This document shows, piece by piece, positions 1 through 5,273 of a stretch of 16,388 bases of DNA; position 1 is the stretch's first letter, and the number at the start of each line of letters is the position of its first letter. Both the position numbers and the translations under genes were made by a program. Source of the stretch: Magnetococcales bacterium (GTDB taxonomy: Bacteria > Pseudomonadota > Magnetococcia > Magnetococcales > Magnetaquicoccaceae). Below the pieces are notes generated by a model. That model saw nothing but the letters and a program-made list of their open reading frames with translations. It did no database searches and was not told the DNA's origin. The stretch lies in assembly GCA_015228895.1 (NCBI GenBank), contig JADGCR010000027.1, positions 1 through 16,388 on the forward strand, read 5' to 3'.

Positions 1-86
1 CTCCTCCTCCCCCCCCGCCGCGCCCCCGGCGCGGAAACAACGGCCCCGGAAGGGCATCCCTGTCACGGAGGGCAAGGTCTGAAGCG

Positions 87-305
87 ATGACTGAACACGC
101 CCCCGTCCCTCCTCCGGCGCTCTCCCTGACGCCGGAGAACATTCAAAAGCTGGAGCAACTGAAGCGGGAGTTGACCACGCTCCAGGTCGCCATGCAAAAC
201 ATCCAGGATAAAAGTCCCTACGAAATCGAGGGGAGGATCCGTCAGTACCAGGACAAGGAGGGGGAGATCAAACGGTTCCTGCGTTCGATCGGTCTTGAGG
301 CATAA
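87..305 (+). CDS. Small charged, probably helical hypothetical protein (72 aa)
   Basis: I do not recognise this family. The product is short, with a proline-rich N-terminus (residues 1-15). Residues 16-66 are rich in Glu, Lys, Gln and Leu with heptad-like spacing, and look like one or two amphipathic helices or a short coiled coil. There is no signal peptide, membrane segment or cysteine, so a cytoplasmic protein is expected. A GGAGGG sequence at 67-72 lies 14 nt before the ATG, rather far for a ribosome binding site, so the start is only moderately supported. It ends in TAA at 303-305. It is on the plus strand, 78 nt before the degraded ATPase gene, and need not be functionally linked to it. 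Codon composition is GC-rich like the pilus genes and unlike the following pseudogene, which supports it as a resident gene. Confidence 0.6.
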   Translation: MTEHAPVPPPALSLTPENIQKLEQLKRELTTLQVAMQNIQDKSPYEIEGRIRQYQDKEGEIKRFLRSIGLEA

Positions 306-383
306 TCCATCCGTACTCTTCTTCAACAATCAAGAGCGGATTCCATGACAACAGACCATTCATGGTGACAAAAGAGACAAGAG

Positions 384-1140
384 ATGTTTACCAGACTGGA
401 ATTGAATAATTTCACTGTCTTTGAACAATTAACCATGGATTTTCTCCTGCGATCAACGTCTTCGTCGGAGCCAATGGAACCGGAAAATCGCACCTGTTGA
501 AATTACTCTATTGCCTGCAGGACTCACGGACCCCCAACGGCAATGTTTTCGCCAGAAAACTGAAAGGGGGTTTCCGTCCAAAAAATGACGATGTACGACA
601 AATATCAAATGGAATTCGATGAAACCTACTACGATATTTTAAAACTGGCCATGCTTCCTCCCAGGAGAGGTCCTTATGCGGAAAAAGACAAGGAAATCCT
701 TGAAATTATCAGCAAATTGATTGGCGGTCGCGTCATTGCGGAAGGAGAAAATTTTTTCTTGCGCCACAGAAACTCCAATCTGGAAATGCATCTGGTGGCA
801 GAAGGCTATCGGAAGTTGGCTTTGATTTGGCAACTTCTCCACAATGGCGCCCTTCTGGAAGGCACCACCCTGTTTTGGGACGAACCGGAAGCCAACCTGA
901 ATCCATTTCTGATGCAGCCTGTTACCAATATCCTCCTGCTTTTGGCGCAGCGTGGCATTCAGGTGTTTGTCGCGACCCATGATTACACCTTCCTGAAAGA
1001 ACTGGACCTGCAAAAAGAACAAACCCCTGTTACTTTTTTTGCCTTGTCCGAAATGAAAGAGAAGGGCGTCAATCGCAGAAGAGTATTTAAGGCTGTATGA
1101 TCAGGAACTGCAAAAAGCCTTCAATGGAGAACTGCGGTGA
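384..1140 (+). pseudogene. Degraded AAA/ABC-type ATPase gene (AAA_21-like), several lesions
   Basis: This is the wreck of a P-loop ATPase of the SMC/ABC-like AAA family. It starts at ATG 384 (MFTRLELNNFTVFEQLTMDF). The reading frame is lost in the T run at 440-443; one more T would restore it. The Walker A motif GANGTGKS (467-490) is therefore in another frame, which stops at 620-622. The original frame resumes near 585 with FDETYYDIL, AEGYRKL (signature-like), LFWDEPEANLNP (Walker B) and FVATHDY (switch His), and stops at 1098-1100. A third frame carries IAEEYLRLYDQEL, which looks like the natural C-terminus, and ends in TGA at 1138-1140. From memory of the family, the part between Walker A and FDETYYDIL is too short, and a few residues before the C-terminal helix are missing. 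This points to internal deletions near 583 and 1070. The region is AT-richer than its neighbours. Function was probably lost; the role of the intact protein is unknown, though such ATPases often occur in defence or toxin-type modules. Confidence 0.85.
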
Positions 1141-1149
1141 CCATGCGAA

Positions 1150-1316
1150 ATGACGACTGATTGGAAGGAGATCTCCTGTTTGACTTTACAGCCGCCCGGT
1201 GGGTCTTCCCTCTGGACAGACAGGGTGCTGCTGGACATGGTTTGACACATATGATGAAGTCGGTCGATTTTGTCGTGGAGTGGGAACGGCAATTCTGGCT
1301 CATTGGCTGCAAAAAA
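1150..1316 (+). pseudogene. Remnant of a second gene downstream of the ATPase, frameshifted
   Basis: Ten bases after the ATPase remnant, an ATG at 1150 opens MTTDWKEISCLTLQPPGG and continues SSLWTDRVLLDMV before a TGA at 1243-1245. Removing one T from the TTT run at 1241-1243 joins this to DTYDEVGRFCRGVGTAILAH in the next frame, giving a smooth protein-like sequence of about 60 residues. The second frame runs into the terminator hairpin of the opposing pilus operon, so the original 3' end is gone or unrecognisable; the end given here is arbitrary. I do not recognise the family. The tight position after the ATPase suggests that the two formed a pair and decayed together. The alternative is a chance open frame, but the match across the single-base repair makes that less likely. 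Confidence 0.5.
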
Positions 1317-1346
1317 ATCCCAGACACCTTGACGGGTGCCTGGGAT
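1311..1346 (-). terminator. Rho-independent terminator of the pilus operon
   Basis: Read on the minus strand, positions 1346-1335 (ATCCCAGGCACC) pair with 1328-1317 (GGTGTCTGGGAT) in a 12-bp stem with a single G-U pair. A 6-nt loop separates the arms, and a run of seven T follows (1317-1311, the last stem base included). It begins 32 nt after the stop codon of the mshP-like gene, which is the expected place for the end of the operon. There is no T tract on the other side, so it should act in one direction only and would not efficiently stop plus-strand transcription coming from the ATPase remnant. Confidence 0.92.
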
Positions 1347-1378
1347 CACAACACGACGCCACTCAACCAGAAGCCGTT

Positions 1379-2683
1379 TCAGAGTTTCTCACCCCATGTC
1401 CCGATCTCCAGCTTGGCCTTGGCCTGCGCGGGCACGCCATCGTTCCTGGCGCCGACAAAGGCGTTGTAGAGTTCGGTCCTCTGCCCCTTGATTTCGATCT
1501 CTTTCACCTTGTCGGTATCCATCTTGCCCAGATTGAAATGGAGTTTGCCGGCGCTGATGTTGCAATCGGCATCCACCGTGCCATCACACTTGATGCTTGC
1601 GCTGGTTCCATGGGAGGCGCATCTGATCGTGGTGCTGTTCCTGGTGAGAGTGATCCCATCCCCGATATCCATGGTATCGCCGCATTGGATGGTGCGCGTT
1701 CCCCGCCCCTGTTTTCTGTAACCGTCATTTTTCACCTTGAACTCGAACTCCAGAGAGGAGCCGGCGACGGCAGGCAACTTGAACGTGCCACGGAACCACA
1801 CATCCTGCCCGCCATCTTCCGGCAACAGCAGTTCGTCACCGTCGGCTCTCACCGTTTCGTCCCCACCTCCCTCATCGAAATCCACCGTACCCGTGGACTT
1901 GTTGATCAAGCCCTTGTGATTCGGCCAGGCGGCATAGTTGACACCGGTAAAAAGATTGCCCCCCACCATGTCACCAGGGTCGCAACTGACCGTCTGGATC
2001 AAGGTCCGCTGGTTGCCAGACGAACTATCCACGGCGGTCACCATCCACAGGCTGACCGGATCCTCGACACCGGTCTCGCCATCAAAATCACACTTCGGAT
2101 CACGATTGTTGTGATGACGATGGTGAGGACCATGACAATGTTTCAGATGGTTTCTGGCATCCTTCCAATGATGCCACTTGTCACTGTGGCGGTTATGGTG
2201 ATACTGAAAGTGATGATTCCGGGACAACCATTCGAGCCATTTGCCATGTTTGCCATATTTGTTGTGCCAATACGGATTCTTGGTTTCCGGTCCATCATCG
2301 TTATCCTCCCTGCCCTGTTCCACATCCGTGTCGGTTGGCATCAACGAATCGGGGAAGCATGCCTCCCCCAAGGGACAAAACGTGAGTTTGAAACTCCCCA
2401 TTTCTCCCATGGCTTGCGTCACGATGGTGGAGCCGTCCGCCCCCTCAGGCGCGGCCCCGATGACCGCGGCGGGGTCGCATTCCGCATCCTTGAACTGCTT
2501 GAGACCGACCTGAAACGCAGTCTCGGCCACATTGAACGACTTGTTGCCGCCGGTATACTCGGCGGACACATCCATGCCACTGACCTGCATCTTGGCGAAC
2601 GAAGCCCCAACCGCGGCCACGCCGGCCATTAAAACCATTGCAATGACAACAAGGGCTCCCTGTTGTCCAGAATTGTTTTTCAT
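1379..2683 (-). CDS. mshP: MshP-like minor pilin with large histidine-rich extension (434 aa)
   Basis: The N-terminus (MKNNSGQQG, then ALVVIAMVLM) is a short leader ending in Gly, followed by a hydrophobic helix to about residue 30, as in PilX/MshP-type minor pilins. Such proteins commonly lack the usual Glu at +5, as here. Vibrio MshP is only about 150 residues, so this protein is roughly three times longer. Residues 140-191 carry 16 histidines among Trp, Lys, Arg and Asn. They are preceded by an acidic stretch (117-134) and followed by a Cys-containing, probably beta-rich region to residue 434. The start at 2683 is set by AAGGAG at 2693-2698 with 9-nt spacing; the ATG overlaps the mshO stop as ATGA, implying translational coupling. 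As last gene of the operon it matches MshP by position and N-terminus. A pilus-tip or adhesive role is inference. The C-terminal part shows no family I can name. Confidence 0.78.
   Translation of the reverse strand: MKNNSGQQGALVVIAMVLMAGVAAVGASFAKMQVSGMDVSAEYTGGNKSFNVAETAFQVGLKQFKDAECDPAAVIGAAPEGADGSTIVTQAMGEMGSFKLTFCPLGEACFPDSLMPTDTDVEQGREDNDDGPETKNPYWHNKYGKHGKWLEWLSRNHHFQYHHNRHSDKWHHWKDARNHLKHCHGPHHRHHNNRDPKCDFDGETGVEDPVSLWMVTAVDSSSGNQRTLIQTVSCDPGDMVGGNLFTGVNYAAWPNHKGLINKSTGTVDFDEGGGDETVRADGDELLLPEDGGQDVWFRGTFKLPAVAGSSLEFEFKVKNDGYRKQGRGTRTIQCGDTMDIGDGITLTRNSTTIRCASHGTSASIKCDGTVDADCNISAGKLHFNLGKMDTDKVKEIEIKGQRTELYNAFVGARNDGVPAQAKAKLEIGTWGEKL
2111..2266 (-). other. Region encoding a 52-residue histidine-rich block in the MshP-like protein
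   Basis: Codons 140-191 encode 16 histidines, in pairs (residues 157-158, 162-163, 171-172, 187-188, 190-191) and singly, with one CH pair at 183-184. The block sits between an acidic linker and the Cys-containing C-terminal domain. Histidine clusters of this density commonly bind Zn, Ni, Cu or Fe, but no specific site can be assigned from the sequence. Confidence 0.85.
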
Positions 2684-3240
2684 AGTGGTGCACTCCTTAC
2701 AAAAACAGCCGTTCTGAAGGGTAACCGTACAACCCCACCATCCGTTGTGGGGGTCGCCATGGTGAACGCAATGGTCACCAGGCCGGGAGACAGGGGCTGG
2801 CTGTTCACATCCACGCTGCAATTGGAACGTTGAAACTGCAGACTGCCCGCCTCCACATTGGGCGCCAACATCCATTGATCCGGACTGCCATCGAAATTCA
2901 TGTAGATGGCGTTGCCGGGATTGCCTTCCTGCGTGACCAGGACAACCCTGCCCTGATCATTGGTGAAGCGAATCGTCCCATTCCCTCCGGGTTGGGTGAT
3001 CCCGGTACAGGTTTGGGCATTTCTGAGTTCCTTGCGCAACCGTTCCAGGGCCAGTCGGCCATTGTTGGCCATGGGTTCGATGGCCTGGGCGGTCAGATAG
3101 GCGTTGAAACCACTGCTCATGCTGACCGCACCCACCACGGCGATGATACTGAGAATAACAATCGTCATGACCATTTCGATCAGGGTGAATCCTGCCGAAG
3201 GCGTTTGCTTTTCCCGTATTCCGCCACTTTGGGTACGCAT
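2680..3240 (-). CDS. mshO: MshO-like minor pilin (186 aa)
   Basis: This is a type IV prepilin. A 17-residue leader ends PSAG, followed by FTLIEMVMTIVILSIIAVVG with Glu at mature position +5 (residue 22), the prepilin-peptidase cleavage motif. After the helix (18-45), residues 62-75 (RLALERLRKELRNA) form a second amphipathic helix. This is typical of the MshO/PilW/GspJ group of larger minor pilins. Two cysteines (78 and 141) could form a disulfide. It follows mshD with 13 nt between stop and start, and GGAG with 8-nt spacing supports the ATG at 3240. Its stop overlaps the start of the mshP-like gene (ATGA). It is expected in the inner-membrane initiation complex or at the pilus tip. Assignment to MshO rests on the helix, size and gene order; the C-terminal domain alone would not identify it. 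Confidence 0.85.
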   Translation of the reverse strand: MRTQSGGIREKQTPSAGFTLIEMVMTIVILSIIAVVGAVSMSSGFNAYLTAQAIEPMANNGRLALERLRKELRNAQTCTGITQPGGNGTIRFTNDQGRVVLVTQEGNPGNAIYMNFDGSPDQWMLAPNVEAGSLQFQRSNCSVDVNSQPLSPGLVTIAFTMATPTTDGGVVRLPFRTAVFVRSAPL

Positions 3241-3253
3241 GGAAGTGACTCCG

Positions 3254-3700
3254 TCAGTTCAACAAATCCGTATGGACCATACGTTCTCTGAACAAAATCG
3301 TACTTGAACCATTGACCTTGACGGTCACTGTCAAACATTTGTAGGACTCGCCGTTGTACTCCTGTCCGGTACAGGGATTCGGCGTCTGACCGGGAACATA
3401 TCCTTCGATTTCGATGGTCCGGTCGAAGGTCGCCGCCCCACCGACATCGATCCCGGTCTCGGAGGGGAAATTGGCCTCCAGCAACTTGCCGAACCCCTCC
3501 CCCTTGCCATAGGCCGATTTCATGGCCTCCACGGTCTCCTGGCCCAGATACTCGGCCTGCATTCCTTCGTTGAGAGCGGTGAGATTGGAAAAAATGGTCA
3601 TGTACAAAGGGGTGATGGAGGCCAGGGAGAGACCTGTGACCACGATGAAGAAGATCACCTCCAACAGAGTGAAACCACCTGCTGTCAACCTCTTCCCCAT
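3254..3700 (-). CDS. mshD: MshD-like minor pilin (148 aa)
   Basis: This is a prepilin with a 9-residue leader (MGKRLTAGG) followed by FTLLEVIFFIVVTGLSLASI. Glu is at mature +5 (residue 14), as in the MshD/PilV/GspI class. Residues 45-62 (GMQAEYLGQETVEAMKSA) continue the amphipathic spine. Two cysteines (110 and 122) in the C-terminal half could pair. An in-frame ATG at 3718 overlaps the mshC stop as ATGA and would add MRRQGA. I prefer 3700 because a perfect AGGAGG (3710-3715) lies 9 nt before it, while nothing like a ribosome binding site precedes 3718. It sits between mshC and mshO exactly as in Vibrio MSHA loci. The role is structural, in pilus priming or at the tip. Confidence 0.83.
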   Translation of the reverse strand: MGKRLTAGGFTLLEVIFFIVVTGLSLASITPLYMTIFSNLTALNEGMQAEYLGQETVEAMKSAYGKGEGFGKLLEANFPSETGIDVGGAATFDRTIEIEGYVPGQTPNPCTGQEYNGESYKCLTVTVKVNGSSTILFRERMVHTDLLN

Positions 3701-3709
3701 CGCGCCCTG

Positions 3710-3715
3710 CCTCCT
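3710..3715 (-). promoter_or_regulatory. Ribosome binding site deciding the mshD start
   Basis: AGGAGG on the minus strand, 9 nt before ATG 3700 and overlapping the mshC stop codon. It lies inside the extra six codons that an upstream start at 3718 would add, which favours the shorter leader. Confidence 0.75.
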
Positions 3716-4155
3716 CATGATCGCAGCGCCAAACCTGTGTTGCCCACCACGCGGATGGTCACGCTCTGACCATCCATGGTGAGTTGAATCGTCTGGGTGG
3801 CGGCCCCCGGACTCCCCCGACTGTCGAAGGTGATCGAGAAGGGGGTGATGGTCACGCCCGACAGCGCTTCGGTGGGGCGCACCACCGTCCCGGTGGAGTC
3901 CTGCACCTGATACGCGTTGCCGGCCACCCGCAAAATGGTAAAGTTGAGCTCCTCCCGCATGGCCAGTGTCTGGGCGAAGCGGATATCGTTGATCAGTTGA
4001 TCCGCCTTGGTGTAGAGGGTCAGATCCCCCTGCCACCTGGCTCCGGCTGTCACGGCCAGGATGCCGATGATGGTCATCACCACGATGAGTTCCACCAGCG
4101 ACACCCCGCTTTGGGAGGTCACATCCCGCCCGCGCCGAGGCCGAAGGCCGGACAT
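3715..4155 (-). CDS. mshC: MshC-like minor pilin (146 aa)
   Basis: This is a GspH/FimT-like prepilin. A basic leader of 17 residues ends SQSG, then VSLVELIVVMTIIGILAV with Glu at mature +5 (residue 22). Residues 52-70 (DQLINDIRFAQTLAMREEL) match the conserved second helix of GspH-type minor pilins, followed by a beta-rich C-terminal domain with no cysteine. In MSHA systems MshC lies directly after the major pilin, as it does here. The start at ATG 4155 is 5 nt after the preceding pilin's stop (TAA 4161-4163). There is no clear Shine-Dalgarno sequence, so translation may rely on coupling. The gene ends overlapping the first of two possible mshD starts. MshC identity is supported by position and helix type. 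Confidence 0.83.
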   Translation of the reverse strand: MSGLRPRRGRDVTSQSGVSLVELIVVMTIIGILAVTAGARWQGDLTLYTKADQLINDIRFAQTLAMREELNFTILRVAGNAYQVQDSTGTVVRPTEALSGVTITPFSITFDSRGSPGAATQTIQLTMDGQSVTIRVVGNTGLALRS

Positions 4156-4160
4156 GGCGA

Positions 4161-4565
4161 TTACCAGTTCTTGCCAAGGACGGCCTTGGCCGCTGTCGTT
4201 TCGGCGGTGGTGACCGAAATGGTATAGGTGACCCCATTGCCGGTGTGGGTCAGTCCGGAACCGGAGGCGGCCCAACCCGCGGGCGTGCCATCCATGGCCC
4301 CCAACAGGGTGGCGCCGTCGGAGATCATGGTGATGCCCGCCTTGCCCGCCCGCGCCGAGGCGAAATTGATGGCCGCCGCCGACTGGGCCGCCGCATAGAC
4401 ACCATCCGCCGCCGATTTTTCGGCTTCGGCGCTCAAGTCGGTGAATTTCGGCACGGCCACCGCGGCCAGAATGCCAAGAATGACGATCACCATGATCAAT
4501 TCGATCAGGGTGAAACCCGCTTGCCGACGATCGGCCCGACGATCTGTGTTGAGGGTGCTGTTCAT
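4161..4565 (-). CDS. mshA: MSHA-type major pilin, second copy (134 aa)
   Basis: This is a prepilin with a 17-residue basic leader ending RRQAG, then FTLIELIMVIVILGILAAVAVPKF with Glu at mature +5 (residue 22). The downstream pattern (DLSAEAEKSAADGV, NFASARAGKAG, AMDG.P.GW, C-terminal aromatic) is that of MshA/MshB major pilins. By hand alignment without gaps, about 71 of 119 residues are identical to the pilin encoded just upstream. There is no cysteine, so the C-terminal disulfide loop of many type IVa pilins is absent. GAGGAG at 4575-4580 with 9-nt spacing supports the ATG at 4565. It is 167 nt after the first pilin gene and 5 nt before mshC. The mature pilin would be about 117 residues, short for a major pilin. 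Which of the two copies is the main fibre subunit cannot be told from sequence. Confidence 0.9.
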   Translation of the reverse strand: MNSTLNTDRRADRRQAGFTLIELIMVIVILGILAAVAVPKFTDLSAEAEKSAADGVYAAAQSAAAINFASARAGKAGITMISDGATLLGAMDGTPAGWAASGSGLTHTGNGVTYTISVTTAETTAAKAVLGKNW

Positions 4566-4732
4566 GTCGTGGTGCTCCTCTGGTGAAGAATGTTGACCCC
4601 GAGCCGCGGCCCAGAGCGTGAAAAGGTCGTCTCCCATCCGCCAGATCCCGCCGCAGCGTTTCTTTGGCCACCGGAAAACAACCGAAAAAACAGTCTCTCC
4701 CCTCTCCATCGACCCCGATCGTCCCGGCGCGC
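4566..4732 (-). other. Gap between the two pilin genes
   Basis: This 167-nt gap is the longest inside the operon. It contains the ribosome binding site of the second pilin and a T6 stretch (minus strand, near 4684-4689). I found no convincing hairpin in front of the T run and no good promoter pair. A processing site or a weak second-pilin promoter is possible but not demonstrable here. Confidence 0.4.
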
Positions 4733-5134
4733 TCACCAGCTTTTGGTGAGGCTGGCCTTGGCGGATTCGCTTTCCGCCGCGGAGACGACGATGGAATAGG
4801 TGATCCCTCCCTGAGTCAGGTTGATGGCCTGCCCGGCCGGGGACCAGCCATTCGGTTTGCCATCCATGGCGTCCAGAAGGGTGGTGCCATCGGTGATGCG
4901 GGCGATCCCCGCCTTGCCCGCGCGCCCGGCCACGAAATTGGTTCCGGTCGCGGCCCGGGCTGCCGCGAAGACGCCATCCGCCGCCGCGTGCTCGGCCTCG
5001 CCGGTCAAATCCACGAACCGTGGCAACGCCACCGCGGCCAGCAGACCGAGGATCACGACCACCATGACCAGCTCGATCAGGGTGAATCCGGAGTCCCGTA
5101 CCGGCTTCCGGGCTTCCAACACGCGATGGTTCAT
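4733..5134 (-). CDS. mshA: MSHA-type major pilin, first copy (133 aa)
   Basis: This is a prepilin with a 16-residue leader ending VRDSG, then FTLIELVMVVVILGLLAAVALPRF, with Glu at mature +5 (residue 21). The body has the MshA-type pattern DLTGEAEHAAADGV, NFVAGRAGKAG and AMDGKPNGW, and ends in KSW. No cysteine is present. An upstream in-frame ATG at 5182 would add 16 residues. I prefer 5134 because GGGGAG (5143-5148) lies 8 nt before it and the resulting leader has the usual length. It follows the glycosyltransferase-like fusion by 139 nt, a gap with a possible promoter, and precedes its paralogue. It could equally be named MshB by position; the pair most probably arose by tandem duplication. 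The product is expected to be processed by a prepilin peptidase not encoded in the window. Confidence 0.9.
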   Translation of the reverse strand: MNHRVLEARKPVRDSGFTLIELVMVVVILGLLAAVALPRFVDLTGEAEHAAADGVFAAARAATGTNFVAGRAGKAGIARITDGTTLLDAMDGKPNGWSPAGQAINLTQGGITYSIVVSAAESESAKASLTKSW

Positions 5135-5181
5135 GCTTGCCACTCCCCTCCCCGCATGGCAATCCGCTTCTCTTGCCTTCA

Positions 5182-5210
5182 AGTATAGCGCACTCGCTGG
5201 AATGCGCCAC
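5182..5210 (-). promoter_or_regulatory. Possible promoter upstream of the pilin genes
   Basis: On the minus strand a TATACT hexamer (5187-5182) matches five of six bases of the sigma-70 -10 box and lies 47 nt before the pilin ATG at 5134. At 17-nt spacing the -35 position reads GTGGCG, a poor match to TTGACA. The location, in the gap before the genes whose products are needed most, is what makes it worth listing; the sequence alone is weak. Confidence 0.3.
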
Positions 5211-5273
5211 TAAATTTTCAAGATCACAACGCATTTTCCCGGCGACATTCTCTTGAGCCGTTCAATAGATACG

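Noticed and set aside
1..60. C-rich tract at the window edge as a structural or regulatory element
   Set aside because: It is simple low-complexity sequence; no gene or hairpin with a clear role could be supported, and the context is cut off.
1199..2632. A 477-codon plus-strand frame running through the MshP-like gene
   Set aside because: Only its first ~40 codons belong to the remnant gene; the rest is antisense to mshP and open by composition.
4680..4710. A T6 run after the first pilin as a possible terminator or attenuator
   Set aside because: No stem of useful length precedes the T run on the minus strand.
5135..5182. An upstream ATG at 5182 as the start of the first pilin
   Set aside because: It would give an overlong leader and lacks a good ribosome binding site, while 5134 has GGGGAG at 8-nt spacing.
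5191..5208. A sigma-54-like TGGCGC ... GC element before the pilins
   Set aside because: The distance between the GG and GC elements is one base too short, and the -12 element does not match TTGC.
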